Source: JBBROH01 sp038229595 (GTDB taxonomy: Bacteria > Chloroflexota > Chloroflexia > QHBQ01). From it: a stretch of DNA of 64,000 nt. The stretch lies in the NCBI GenBank assembly GCA_038229595.1, contig JBBROH010000002.1, positions 1 through 64,000 on the forward strand, written 5' to 3'. Positions within the stretch are counted from its first letter, which is position 1. Each line of letters starts with the position of its first letter. A program made the translations under genes and the position numbers. The notes beneath the pieces are model-generated. The model did no database searches and had not been told where the DNA came from. It saw nothing but the letters and a program-made list of their open reading frames with translations. Shown here piece by piece: positions 1 to 8,610 of this stretch.

Positions 1-1458
1 GACGCAATGATCGGCGGGGCCGAGGAGCGCGTGGTCTACGGGATCAACACTGGCTTTGGCCCACTCGCCGACGTGGTAATCCGCCGCGACCAGGCGGGCG
101 AACTGTCGCGCAACCTGATCGTCAGCCACGCGGTTGGGGTCGGCGCACTGCTAGAGCGTGATGTTGTGCGCGCTAGTATGCTAATCCGCGCCAACACGCT
201 GGCAAAGGGCTATTCTGGCGTGCGCCTTGTCCTGCTCAACACCATTCTGGCGATGCTAAACGCTGGCGTACACCCACTAGTCCCCGGCTACGGCTCGGTG
301 GGGGCTAGCGGCGACCTCGCGCCGCTCTCGCACCTCGCCCTGCCCCTGCTCAAGCACCCGGTTGGCGACGAGGAGGAGCTGACAGGCTATGTAGACTTTG
401 AGCCGCACTGGTTGGCTGGGGAAGCTGGTAGTGGGGCGGTCAGCGGCGCACGCGGCATGGCATTGGCAGGTATTGCGCGCCTAGACCTCGGTGCGAAGGA
501 GGGGCTGGCCCTCAACAATGGTACTGCGGTCAGCACTGCCCTCGCGGCCCTCGCCCTCTACGACGCAGAGAAGCTGCTGGCCCAGAGCGAAGTCGGCTAC
601 GCGGTCAGCCTGGAGGCGGTGCGCGGCTACGGTGATGCCCTGGACGAGCGCATCCACGCTGCCCGCAACCACCCGACCCAGATCGCCTGCGCGGCCCGCG
701 TGCGTGCGCTCGTCCAGGGCAGCGAACTGATGCGCGATGGCCGCGACTTTGGTAGCCTGGCGCACGATCTGCCGCAGGATGCCTACTCCTTCCGCGCCGC
801 CCCGCAAGTGTTGGGGGCAGTGGCTGCCAGCCTCGGCCACGTGCGCTCGGTGGTCGCCGCCGAACTGAACGCCACAACCGACAACCCGCTGATCTTCGCC
901 GAAGGAGAGGCGGCTGCCCTCTCTGGTGGCAACTTCCACGGTCAACCGATTGCCTTCGCTGCCGACTTCCTGAGCATCGCCGCCTGCGAGATCGCCAGCA
1001 TCGCCGAACGGCGGGCCGCCCGCCTGCTCGACCCGCGCTACAGTCGCGGCCTGCCTGCCATGCTGACAGAGGGCAGTGGCCTACAGAGCGGCTACATGAT
1101 GGTGCAGTACTCGGCTGCCGCCCTCGTCTCCGCCAATAAGACGCTGGCCCACCCCGACAGCGTAGACTCGATCCCCACTGGGGCGAACCAGGAGGATCAC
1201 GTGAGCATGAGTACGAACGCCGCCCAGCACGCCCGCCAGATAGTGGAGAACAGCACCAACGTGGTGGCCTGCGAGATCGTCTGCGCGGCCCAGGCACTCG
1301 ACTTTCGGCTCAAGCAGGGCCGGGCTGGGGTTGGCACCACCGCCGCCCACCGACGCATCCGCGCCCGCCTGCCCCACCTGACTGCCGAGCGCAACCCCAG
1401 CCGCGACATCGCTACCGTCGCTGCCATGCTCAGGGCGGGCGAGTTGCTGCCCAATTGA
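1..1458 (+). CDS. hutH: Histidine ammonia-lyase, 5'-truncated by window edge
   Basis: Catalyses deamination of L-histidine to urocanate, the first step of histidine breakdown, in the cytoplasm. The reading frame is open to base 1, and the first visible residues align with about residue 45-50 of normal HutH (about 510 aa), so the true start lies outside the window. The Ala-Ser-Gly triad that cyclises to the MIO cofactor is at bases 304-312 (context GSVGASGDLAPL). The SH dipeptide before AVGVGALL and the Glu in ANQEDHVSM fit HutH rather than phenylalanine or tyrosine ammonia-lyase, although a MIO aminomutase cannot be fully excluded. No other hut gene is visible downstream; the next gene is an unrelated membrane protein with its own promoter overlapping the hutH stop codon. 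Confidence 0.9.
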   Translation, partial: DAMIGGAEERVVYGINTGFGPLADVVIRRDQAGELSRNLIVSHAVGVGALLERDVVRASMLIRANTLAKGYSGVRLVLLNTILAMLNAGVHPLVPGYGSVGASGDLAPLSHLALPLLKHPVGDEEELTGYVDFEPHWLAGEAGSGAVSGARGMALAGIARLDLGAKEGLALNNGTAVSTALAALALYDAEKLLAQSEVGYAVSLEAVRGYGDALDERIHAARNHPTQIACAARVRALVQGSELMRDGRDFGSLAHDLPQDAYSFRAAPQVLGAVAASLGHVRSVVAAELNATTDNPLIFAEGEAAALSGGNFHGQPIAFAADFLSIAACEIASIAERRAARLLDPRYSRGLPAMLTEGSGLQSGYMMVQYSAAALVSANKTLAHPDSVDSIPTGANQEDHVSMSTNAAQHARQIVENSTNVVACEIVCAAQALDFRLKQGRAGVGTTAAHRRIRARLPHLTAERNPSRDIATVAAMLRAGELLPN

Positions 1459-1483
1459 CCGCCAGCCAGCCTTGTGCTATGCT
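1455..1483 (+). promoter_or_regulatory. Sigma70-type promoter for the 795-aa membrane protein
   Basis: TTGACC (1455-1460), 17-nt spacer, TATGCT (1478-1483). The -35 box contains the hutH stop codon TGA (1456-1458). The predicted transcript start near 1490 leaves a short leader before the AGGAGG ribosome site at 1503-1508. Confidence 0.6.
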
Positions 1484-1513
1484 GGTGCAAGCAAGACAGT
1501 ACAGGAGGCAAGC

Positions 1514-3901
1514 ATGGCCCAGCCCAGCCCGAACCAGCCGAACCAGCCCGACGAGCAGCCGCCTTCGGGCTGGTTTGGTCGCTATCTAAACCGCATCACC
1601 AACCCCACTGGGCTGCGCGACCTCCTGGCCGTGCTGCCGCTGGTACTACTTGTTGGTGTGGTGATAGTCTCGCTCGGCATCATCTTCGCCTACCAGCCGA
1701 TCTACAACCTCGCCAGCGGGCAGCTTGGCAAGCTGGTCAGCTACTCGCCGCTGGAGGTTCTGCTGGTGGCGGTCGCCGTCTTCGTGCTGCTCACCGTTGT
1801 GATCCAACTGCTACTCTGGACGGCACGGCGGGCTAGCTGGCTGGCAGTGCTGCTCCTGTTCTTGCTACTTGGCTTCATCCTCAGCTACTACCTGGTGGTC
1901 GCCTTCCCACCCGACAGCACCATCGGCGGGGCTGACCGCCTGCTGCTCGCCTTCAAGTTCAACCTGCTGCTCACTATCCTCGTCACCTTCGCCTTCTACC
2001 CCGTCTTCCTGTTCTTCTCCTTCCTCGTCAATCGCAAGAAGAAGAAGCAGGAGGACAACCAGAGCGACCTTGAGAAGCTGGATCGCTCCTACGCCCTCTA
2101 TGCCAACCAGATGTTTGAGCAGGTCTACAACCCCGGCCAGTATGTGCTGCCGCTCGTCCTCTCTACCATCCTGCTGGTAGTATTCTGGACGATGGTGCTG
2201 CTGCCCGACGGCCCCGACCGGGCGATCAAGGAGTTGCAGAGCGGCAACTATATCGAAAGCACCATGCAATCTTTCCTCACCCCCAAGTTGCAGGTGTCGA
2301 GCAGCCAGCTACCAAGCGTCGGCGACCTGGGTGGCACCGCCGCCAGCCCGACGGTGAGTAGCAGCCAGCCGACTGCCACGCCGCCGAGCGGGGTGATCGT
2401 GCCGAACGGCAACGTGCTGCCGCTGCCGCCCGAAGTGCTGACCTCTACCCTCCCGATCAGTGGTCAGCTACGCCCGCTGATCCTCGCCCAGAGCCAGCCC
2501 AACTCGCCGCTGGTGGTCGCCAGCCCCAGCCCAACCACGCAAACGGGGCGGTCGATCATCGAGGCAGGAGCAGCCTTCATCTTCGCCTTCCTCGGTGCCT
2601 ACATCTTCATCGTGCAGATGCTTACCCGCCGCTACTTCCGCTACGACCTCAAGCCAGCCGTCTTCGTGCAGATGACCGTGCGCCTGCTCACCGCGACGAC
2701 GGTGGCGGTGGTCTTCAGCCTGTTCTACCAGAAGGGGGAGGACGTGGTGGGCGGTGGCGGTAGCTTGCTCTCCAATGTTGCGCTGCAAGCCTTCCTCTAC
2801 TTTGTGATTGGCATCTTCCCCGACCTCGGTCTGCGCCTGATCTCCTCGGCGGTGAACGGAGCGTTGCGGGCAGCCCAGCAGTTCTTCGGCACCGTCTTCT
2901 CCAATGCCGACCGCGACTACTACAGCTTGACCGAGCCAGAGCCGCTGCACCTGATCGAGGGGCTGAACGTCTGGGATCAGGCGCGGCTGTTGGAGGAAGG
3001 GGTGGAGAACGTGCAGGCACTCGCCACCGCGCAGATCGCCCGTCTGTTCGTCGCCACCGCCTTCAGCGCGCAACAACTGGTAGACTGGATCGATCAGGCG
3101 ATCCTGATGCTCTACGTGGGGGCAGAGGAGCGGGCGAACTGGAAGCTGCTGGGCATCCGCACCGCCAGCGACTTCGTAGACCTGGCCGACCGGCTGAACA
3201 ACGACACCGGCGCGCTCTCCAATATCCTCAAGCTGGGTGGCGAGGGCCGCGCCCCAGAAGGGATGGCGGTGCTGCTGGCTGCCTTGCAGAACACGCCCAA
3301 TCTCTATTACATCCGCAACTACTGGATCGAGACACGACCTGTCAGCGGTCACACCAGCCCCGAAGCGATCCTGCTCCCCCGCCCTGCTGCTGCGCCCGCA
3401 GCCAACCAGCCGCCCGCCAGTCCGCCCAGCAGCGACCAACCGCCAGCAAGCAGCAAGTCGGTAGACGACGCGGCAACGCCAGGAGGCGAAGCGGGGCTGC
3501 CGACCGCCAGCCACCGCCGCCCAGACGCTGCCCCCGCCAGCCCCAGCGTCGAGGTGGCCGCCAGCCCAACGGATGCACCGCCAACCAATCCGCCGATCAT
3601 CTTCTACAGTCCAGACGACAGCCAGCCGTCAGCAGCACCGCCCAAACCAGCGACTACGCCGATGGTGCGCGACAAGAATGTTGACGCACCAACCAGCAGC
3701 CAACCCGACCCACTCGCCCCCATCCCCCCGCTAGGCGACAGCCTGGTAGTCAGTACTACCCTCCGCAGCGATGGCAGCGACCGCCAGCCCTCTAGTACGA
3801 CGAGCAAGGAAGTGGATTGGAGCAGCGTGCTAGCCGAGGGCGACAGCATGGTGGCACGGAGCAGCATCGGGGAGTTAGGAGCGGGGTCTTGTCTGGCGTA
3901 G
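1514..3901 (+). CDS. Large polytopic membrane protein, unknown function
   Basis: 795 aa; the ATG at 1514 is chosen because AGGAGG ends 5 nt before it, although the frame is open further upstream. The N-terminal half has a short Pro/Gln-rich cytosolic start, then about four hydrophobic segments (residues about 40-170), a basic KKKKQ loop, a further segment near 225, a low-complexity Ser/Pro/Thr loop of about 130 residues (probably outside), and three more segments (about 350-460). A soluble region follows (about 480-630) with helical patterns ending in a WKLLGIRTASDFVDLA motif that resembles helix-hairpin-helix or DUF4332-like repeats. The last 170 residues are Pro/Ala/Ser-rich and probably disordered. 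I do not recognise the family. It stands alone, with its own promoter. Confidence 0.75.
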   Translation: MAQPSPNQPNQPDEQPPSGWFGRYLNRITNPTGLRDLLAVLPLVLLVGVVIVSLGIIFAYQPIYNLASGQLGKLVSYSPLEVLLVAVAVFVLLTVVIQLLLWTARRASWLAVLLLFLLLGFILSYYLVVAFPPDSTIGGADRLLLAFKFNLLLTILVTFAFYPVFLFFSFLVNRKKKKQEDNQSDLEKLDRSYALYANQMFEQVYNPGQYVLPLVLSTILLVVFWTMVLLPDGPDRAIKELQSGNYIESTMQSFLTPKLQVSSSQLPSVGDLGGTAASPTVSSSQPTATPPSGVIVPNGNVLPLPPEVLTSTLPISGQLRPLILAQSQPNSPLVVASPSPTTQTGRSIIEAGAAFIFAFLGAYIFIVQMLTRRYFRYDLKPAVFVQMTVRLLTATTVAVVFSLFYQKGEDVVGGGGSLLSNVALQAFLYFVIGIFPDLGLRLISSAVNGALRAAQQFFGTVFSNADRDYYSLTEPEPLHLIEGLNVWDQARLLEEGVENVQALATAQIARLFVATAFSAQQLVDWIDQAILMLYVGAEERANWKLLGIRTASDFVDLADRLNNDTGALSNILKLGGEGRAPEGMAVLLAALQNTPNLYYIRNYWIETRPVSGHTSPEAILLPRPAAAPAANQPPASPPSSDQPPASSKSVDDAATPGGEAGLPTASHRRPDAAPASPSVEVAASPTDAPPTNPPIIFYSPDDSQPSAAPPKPATTPMVRDKNVDAPTSSQPDPLAPIPPLGDSLVVSTTLRSDGSDRQPSSTTSKEVDWSSVLAEGDSMVARSSIGELGAGSCLA

Positions 3902-3964
3902 GCCAGGCAGCGAAGATGATTGTGGCAGCAACCATGCTGTAGGCCCGTGCTGGCTCACCACGCA

Positions 3965-4021
3965 CCCCCAGCTAGAAGATGGTTTCGCAGAAGCGCAGCA
4001 CCGGCCTGCTGTAGCTGGGGG
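3965..4021. repeat. Inverted repeat between convergent genes
   Basis: A perfect 10-bp inverted repeat, CCCCCAGCTA at 3965-3974 and TAGCTGGGGG at 4012-4021, separated by 37 nt. It lies between two convergent genes and may help end transcription, but there is no T-tract on either strand, so this is uncertain. The rest of 3902-4059 shows nothing else. Confidence 0.35.
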
Positions 4022-4059
4022 GGCTACGGTTGCCGTGCTGCCTTCTCTGGCTCTACGCT

Positions 4060-4509
4060 CTAGAACAGCATGGCCGCCAGCGCGAGTAGCAAGCCACCGC
4101 TACCGACCACCGCGAGGATCAGCATTACTACCAGCATCGGTAGCAGCACACCGCTGTTCGGCTTCGTGTGCCACCAGCGGTAGCCTACGAGCAGGGTGGC
4201 GGCGTTCCAGAGCAGCCAGGCGGTACCACCAATCGCGGCAATCGCTACGAACTCGGCAGCATTGCGGCTGCCATACGGCCTGAACACCTGGGCGAACAGC
4301 ACCACAGTGAGGCTGGTGACGATCAGGCTGATCACCGCCAATAGCGCACTGGCAAAGTTATAGAGGAACCTGACTTGCGCCGCCAGACTGGCCTGAGCCT
4401 GCGGCTCGCTGACCACAAGCTGGCTGGCTGCTGGCCGTTCAGCTAGTAGCGGGCGGCTGTCTTTCGCTACGTCGGCCCGTGCATAGGGCGGCATGGGGCT
4501 GTTATTCAT
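4060..4509 (-). CDS. Small membrane protein with three TM segments
   Basis: 149 aa; I start at the ATG at 4509 because GAGGA lies just upstream, while the longer frame to 4560 has no ribosome site. About 40 polar N-terminal residues are followed by three hydrophobic helices (roughly 47-75, 85-110 and 120-149), the last running to the C-terminus. A YRWWHTK motif sits in the loop between helices 2 and 3. No family recognised. The gene converges on the 795-aa protein gene and diverges from the ABC-F gene. A TATAAT-like box on its strand is at 4570-4575, without a clear -35. Confidence 0.6.
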   Translation of the reverse strand: MNNSPMPPYARADVAKDSRPLLAERPAASQLVVSEPQAQASLAAQVRFLYNFASALLAVISLIVTSLTVVLFAQVFRPYGSRNAAEFVAIAAIGGTAWLLWNAATLLVGYRWWHTKPNSGVLLPMLVVMLILAVVGSGGLLLALAAMLF

Positions 4510-4673
4510 TAGCTTGTTCCTCTTTGCTAAGTGGGGTGATATTGTTGAGACCAGGGGCAATCCCCTTGTATTATAAACGAGGCTCGCTGGCTAAAAGTTG
4601 CAGCAAGCTGGCCCCGACTGCTGATCGCGGCAATCTAGGGCCAAAGTCTGACCACCGAAGGTCAGCTAGCGGG

Positions 4674-4679
4674 TATAAT
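4674..4679 (+). promoter_or_regulatory. -10 box upstream of the ABC-F gene
   Basis: TATAAT at 4674-4679, 36 nt before the GTG start codon. No good -35 is visible at 16-18 nt; a poor CTGACC lies at about 20 nt. Confidence 0.4.
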
Positions 4680-4714
4680 AAGGAGCAACTTCGTCAGACA
4701 AAGGGGGCTTCAGC

Positions 4715-6394
4715 GTGCTACTAAACATCATCGATCTATCCGTCACCTTCGGGGCGAGCCAGGTACTCAGCGGCGTGTCGCTGATCCTCAACGCGGGCCA
4801 GCGTGCTGGGCTGGTGGGGGCAAACGGGGTCGGCAAGTCTACCTTGCTCAAGGCGGTGGTCGGCGAAGTAGAGCCAACCGAGGGGCGGATTATGCTCGCC
4901 AAAGCGGTGGAGATCGGCTACCTACCGCAGACGATCACCAGCTTCCCTGGTGAGACGGTGGAAGACCTGATCCTGGACGCGCAGGGGGGCTTGCGCCAGA
5001 TCGAGCAGCGGATGCGCCAGCTTGAGGTTGAAATCAGCACGGACGCGGGCGACTCGGCTCCGCTGCTCACTGAATACGACACCCTGACCGAACTGTTCGA
5101 GCGGCGGGGCGGCTACGATGTGGACTACCGGGTGGACATCGTGCTGGGTGGCCTGGGTATCACCCACATCGCCCGCGACCGCCGCATCCTAAGCCTCAGC
5201 GGGGGCGAGAAGGCGCGGGTGGGGCTGGCGGCTCTGCTGCTGCGTGCGCCAGACCTGCTACTGCTAGATGAGCCAACTAACCACCTAGATTTTGCTGCCC
5301 TCGGCTGGCTGGAGGGCTACCTGACCCAGCAGCAGGGAGCGATGCTGGTGGCCTCACACGACCGCCAGTTCCTTAACGCCTCCTGCAATCTGATCTGCGA
5401 GATAGCCGAACACTCGCGCACCCTCAAGGTGTATGGCGGCAACTATGATGCTTACCTGGTGATGAAGGTAGCGGAGCGGGCGCGCTGGGAGGCCGACTAC
5501 GCTCACCAGCAGGAGGAGATCGCCGACCTGCAAGACGCGATCAAGCACCGGGCGCGGGAGGTGGCCCACAACCGCATGGCCCGCGACGGCGACAAGTATG
5601 CTTACAACGCGAAGGCCCAGAACGTGGCGAAGACAGTCAGCCGCAACCTGCGAGCGGCTGAGGAGAAGCTAAGCCGCATCGCCGAAGACCCGATCCTCCA
5701 GCCGCCAGAGCCGATCCGCATCAACCCCGACTTCGACCCCCACGCGCTTGAGGGGGGGTTGCCACTGCAAGCCGAGGGGGTCAGCAAGGCCTTCGGCGGC
5801 CACCCTGTGCTGGACAGGGTGAGCTTTGACTTGCAGCCAACCGCCCGCGTGATGGTGGTGGGGCCGAACGGCGCGGGCAAGTCTACCCTGCTCAAGATAC
5901 TGGCGGGTGCAGAGCCAGCCGACGCGGGCATCGTCGCCAGCGGGCCGAGCGTGCGCCTGGGCTACCTCGATCAGGAGCAGGAGGCTCTGGAGTTGCAACA
6001 GACCACGTTTGAGGCTTACCGCGAAGGGCTGCTTGGCTTCGCCGAGGATTTGCACAAGGAGATCATGCGCTACGGCCTCTTTGCCGAGGATGACCTGGAC
6101 AAGAAGGTGGGCGAACTTAGCATCGGCCAGCGGCGTAAGCTGCAACTGGCCCGGCTGATCGCGCTCAAGGCCAACGTGCTGCTGCTGGATGAGCCAACCA
6201 ACCACGTCAGCTTTGATGTGCTTGAGGAGTTTGAGGCGGCCCTGCTAGCCTTCCCTGGCCCGATCATCGCCGTCTCACACGACCGCCGCTTCATCCACCG
6301 CTTCGCCCGCGAAGTCTGGGAGTTGCGCGACGGCAAGCTGGTGCAGCAGATTGATGGTGAGGCATACATGGGGACAGTAGAAGCGGTTGGCTAG
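4715..6394 (+). CDS. ABC-F family ATPase (ribosome-associated type)
   Basis: 559 aa, GTG start preceded by AAGGGGG at 4701-4707. Two ABC ATPase domains and no membrane segment: Walker A GANGVGKSTLLKAV (about residue 35) and GPNGAGKSTLLKIL (about 390), signatures LSGGEKARVGLA and LSIGQRRKLQL, and EPTNHLDF and EPTNHVSF after the Walker B strands. The charged linker between domains is the ABC-F type that reaches toward the ribosomal P site. Members act as translation factors or give resistance to ribosome-targeting antibiotics; nothing here decides which. The second domain has SIGQ in place of SGGQ and HVSF in place of the usual HLD, small departures from consensus. It is monocistronic, followed by a large inverted repeat. 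Confidence 0.88.
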   Translation: MLLNIIDLSVTFGASQVLSGVSLILNAGQRAGLVGANGVGKSTLLKAVVGEVEPTEGRIMLAKAVEIGYLPQTITSFPGETVEDLILDAQGGLRQIEQRMRQLEVEISTDAGDSAPLLTEYDTLTELFERRGGYDVDYRVDIVLGGLGITHIARDRRILSLSGGEKARVGLAALLLRAPDLLLLDEPTNHLDFAALGWLEGYLTQQQGAMLVASHDRQFLNASCNLICEIAEHSRTLKVYGGNYDAYLVMKVAERARWEADYAHQQEEIADLQDAIKHRAREVAHNRMARDGDKYAYNAKAQNVAKTVSRNLRAAEEKLSRIAEDPILQPPEPIRINPDFDPHALEGGLPLQAEGVSKAFGGHPVLDRVSFDLQPTARVMVVGPNGAGKSTLLKILAGAEPADAGIVASGPSVRLGYLDQEQEALELQQTTFEAYREGLLGFAEDLHKEIMRYGLFAEDDLDKKVGELSIGQRRKLQLARLIALKANVLLLDEPTNHVSFDVLEEFEAALLAFPGPIIAVSHDRRFIHRFAREVWELRDGKLVQQIDGEAYMGTVEAVG

Positions 6395-6410
6395 AACCAG
6401 TAGATCGTAA

Positions 6411-6499
6411 AAGCGGATAAGCAGATAAGGTAGCCCAGGCTCCGTGTCAGCCAGCAAAGCTGGGACACCCTGGGGCTACTACCACTCGCTTATCCGCTT
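6411..6499. repeat. Nested inverted repeat able to form an extended hairpin
   Basis: Four nested stems in 89 bp: AAGCGGATAAGC (6411-6422) with its exact complement at 6488-6499; GTAGCCCAGG (6430-6439) with 6469-6479 (one bulged G); GTGTC (6444-6448) with GACAC (6464-6468); CCAGC (6451-6455) with GCTGG (6459-6463) around an AAA loop. That is 32 bp of pairing on either strand. It lies between the convergent ABC-F and roadblock genes. It could be a bidirectional terminator, a structured RNA, or a small non-autonomous mobile element. Confidence 0.75.
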
Positions 6500-6527
6500 A
6501 CAAGTCCGCCAGCCAGGGGCGATCCCG

Positions 6528-6899
6528 CTAGACGAAGCGGGTCAGGTCGGTGGCCGTGCGGCGCATATCAAGCATCACAAGGCCGAGCTTGGCTTCCTTG
6601 CGGGCGAGGGCGGTCAACACCGCTTCGGTACCGACGGCCATCAGCAGCACATAGCCGTGTTCACCCCGAATAAACACCTGGTCGAGGGTGCCACGTCCCA
6701 ATTCGATTGCGATGCGCTCACCGAGCGAGAGCATGGCCGCGCTCATGGCGGAGACGCGATCCTCCTCTACGTCGTTCGGCAGGGCCGAGGCAATGATCAG
6801 CCCGTCTACGCTGACCAGGGCCGAAGCCTCAATGTCGGGCGTACTGGCTTGCAGGCTTTTCAGGCGAGCGATCATCTCGTTGTTGCGGTTAAATGCCAT
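6528..6899 (-). CDS. Roadblock/LC7 (MglB-like) protein
   Basis: 123 aa, ATG start with AAAGGAGAG upstream. One roadblock/LC7 fold over nearly the full length: N-terminal helix, then the strand ASALVSVDGLIIASAL, the helix around ERIAIELGRG, and the strand YVLLMAVG. Such proteins dimerise and act as GTPase-activating or regulatory partners of MglA/Arf-like small GTPases, and a GTPase is encoded directly upstream in the same direction. Third gene of a DUF4388, GTPase, roadblock set; an extended -10 in the intergenic region (6952-6960) may give it extra transcription of its own. Confidence 0.87.
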   Translation of the reverse strand: MAFNRNNEMIARLKSLQASTPDIEASALVSVDGLIIASALPNDVEEDRVSAMSAAMLSLGERIAIELGRGTLDQVFIRGEHGYVLLMAVGTEAVLTALARKEAKLGLVMLDMRRTATDLTRFV

Positions 6900-6951
6900 C
6901 TATCAGTCTCTCCTTTCGCCACGCCTGAGCAGCGTATGCGCTTGTGCCTGT

Positions 6952-6960
6952 ATTATACCA
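6952..6960 (-). promoter_or_regulatory. Extended -10 promoter upstream of the roadblock gene
   Basis: TGGTATAAT on the minus strand. The nearest -35-like TTGACG (6978-6983) is 20 nt away, which is too far. The extended TGn makes a -35 less necessary. Its place between GTPase and roadblock genes suggests an internal promoter. Confidence 0.45.
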
Positions 6961-7002
6961 CGTATCTGCAACCGCTGCGTCAAGCCACGGCGGGCGCGGT
7001 TC

Positions 7003-7533
7003 TCAATCTTCGGCAGCGGCCAGCACGGTATAGAGCAGTTCGAGCAGCACACCCTTGACCTGCTGCTTGTCGCGGGCGATGCAGGGGATCACCTTGATGT
7101 GCTTTGGTAGGCGCAGGGCCAGGCGGATTTCGTCTGGCGACCAGGCATTCTCCACATCCTGCTTGTTGGCTGCAACCACGTAGGGGGTCTCGCGGTAGCT
7201 GTTGAAGAAGTCAATGATGCGCGCTGTCTCGCGGAAGGTGTCGGGCCGGGTGCTGTCCACCAGCACGATCAGCCCCAGCATCCCCTCGGAGAGGATTTCC
7301 CACATAAAGTCGAAGCGTTTCTGCCCCGGCGTGCCAAAGAGGTGCAGCACCAGATCATCAGCGATAGTGATGCGACCAAAGTCCATCGCCACCGTCGTCT
7401 CTTTCTTCAAGAGGCTGGTTTCGTCGGTCGCCCGCCGTTCGGTGGCAACGACCTCGATCTCGCTGATCGTCCTGATGAACTCGGACTTCCCGGCGTTGAC
7501 CGCCCCGGAGATGACCATTTTAACTGTGTGCAT
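7003..7533 (-). CDS. Small Ras/Arf-like GTPase (MglA/CvnD type)
   Basis: 176 aa from the ATG at 7533 (AGGGGAG just upstream); a longer start at 7554 has poor spacing and would add seven residues before the conserved MHTVKMVISG. GTP-binding motifs are clear: P-loop GAVNAGKSE (about 11-19), switch II FGTPGQKRF, and base-recognition ANKQD. These soluble GTPases cycle with a roadblock-domain partner and control polarity, motility or membrane signalling. The upstream DUF4388 gene and downstream roadblock gene make this a typical three-gene signalling module. The P-loop has Ala-Gly before Lys-Ser, as in its bacterial relatives. Confidence 0.88.
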   Translation of the reverse strand: MHTVKMVISGAVNAGKSEFIRTISEIEVVATERRATDETSLLKKETTVAMDFGRITIADDLVLHLFGTPGQKRFDFMWEILSEGMLGLIVLVDSTRPDTFRETARIIDFFNSYRETPYVVAANKQDVENAWSPDEIRLALRLPKHIKVIPCIARDKQQVKGVLLELLYTVLAAAED

Positions 7534-7597
7534 AACTCCCCTGCCCGCCTCCATCCTCTCCCGCTTGTGGCCGATACTGCGCCCTGTCGTTTTGCCC

Positions 7598-8542
7598 TTA
7601 GATGCCGCGGATGCGCTCGATCAGTTGGCGGATCAAGCCCTTCTTCACTGGCTGCTCTGACTGACGCACCATCGTACCGTCGCCGCGCAGCCGCCCTGCC
7701 GCGTTCTGGCCGACTACCGGGTAGTTGGGCCGTTCGCTCTCCCGCACCCTGGGGATGCTACCCTCGCGGGGGATCGTCGCTTGCACGGGCGGCGTGTGGC
7801 TGGGGCGCGGTTCGCCAGGGCGCAGCCGCTCTTTGACCACCTCGACCAGGCCCGCTTGCAGGAAGCCGTAGACGATGCGGCAGACCTCGAACTCGCTCAG
7901 GTTGGTTAGTTCGGCAATATTGCCGACATTGGTGCTGGCACTAATGCGGGCAAAGACACGCCATTCGTCGGGCGTGAGGTTGACTTCCTTCGCCTTCTCG
8001 GTCGGCTGGTCAGCGAAACGCACCACCACATCCAGGCTAGGGATGCGGTCACGGATGCGCGACCACTCATCAATACGGCGCACCCCCTCCATGATGATGT
8101 TCTCGATGCTCAGGGGGATCGTCACCGTCTCTGGTGGGGGCATGATACCCGGCTCGAAGCGGAAGTCGCCCTCGCTCCAACCGAACAGCGAATAGACGGT
8201 CTCCTCCAACTGCGCCCGTACGCAACGCACTATCTCCTCTTTGCTGATGTAGGTCTGCTCGACAAGGATCAGGCCAACCGGCTTCTCAGGCGAAACGGTG
8301 CGTTGCAGGTGGAGGGCGTGGTCGCGCTGGTCGCGGCTGATCTTGCCAACGCGCAGTAGCAGGTCACCCAGCTTCTCCTCGCCGCCATGCTTGAGTGCGT
8401 AGACCAGCTTGCCGTTCTGGAAGTAGAGGCGGGCTGCATCACCAGTGCGTTGGATGTTCAACGCGCCAGTCTTGTAGCCACGATCAACCAGATAGAGGAA
8501 GTCGGACAGGCTAAAATCTCGCAGGTTGCCTACCAGGGCCAC
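7598..8542 (-). CDS. DUF4388 (PatA N-terminal-like) regulatory protein
   Basis: 314 aa, GTG start with AAGGAG 8 nt upstream. The first 100 residues match the DUF4388/PatA-like pattern (GNLRDFSLSDFLYLV, then TGALNI, then YFQNGKLVYAL). The middle has helices ending in LFGWSEGDFRFEPG, also usual for the family, followed by a winged-helix-like region (about 190-240, VNLTPDEWRVFARI and VCRIVYGFLQAGLVEVV). The last 75 residues are basic and Pro-rich. In relatives this domain accompanies small GTPases and response regulators in gliding or chemosensory control. It is the first gene of the operon and has a good promoter. Confidence 0.82.
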   Translation of the reverse strand: MALVGNLRDFSLSDFLYLVDRGYKTGALNIQRTGDAARLYFQNGKLVYALKHGGEEKLGDLLLRVGKISRDQRDHALHLQRTVSPEKPVGLILVEQTYISKEEIVRCVRAQLEETVYSLFGWSEGDFRFEPGIMPPPETVTIPLSIENIIMEGVRRIDEWSRIRDRIPSLDVVVRFADQPTEKAKEVNLTPDEWRVFARISASTNVGNIAELTNLSEFEVCRIVYGFLQAGLVEVVKERLRPGEPRPSHTPPVQATIPREGSIPRVRESERPNYPVVGQNAAGRLRGDGTMVRQSEQPVKKGLIRQLIERIRGI

Positions 8543-8581
8543 GTCTTAACTCCTTCCTCCACTGATTGCTGGGTTGCGCTT

Positions 8582-8610
8582 ATTATATAGCTGGCTAAGG
8601 GCTAGGTCAA
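8582..8610 (-). promoter_or_regulatory. Sigma70-type promoter of the DUF4388-GTPase-roadblock operon
   Basis: Minus strand: TTGACC (8610-8605), 17-nt spacer, TATAAT (8587-8582), 40 nt before the GTG codon. The rest of the 8543-8797 gap holds only a loose inverted repeat around ACTTGCCA/TGGCAAGT (about 8683-8735). Confidence 0.7.

Noticed and set aside
1..1458. Phenylalanine or tyrosine ammonia-lyase instead of HutH
   Set aside because: The Ser-His before AVGVGALL and the ANQEDHVSM Glu are those of histidine ammonia-lyase.
481..3867. Many long minus-strand and alternate-frame open frames over hutH and the 795-aa gene
   Set aside because: They are shadows caused by high GC content: skewed composition, no ribosome sites, no domain pattern, and fully inside better genes.
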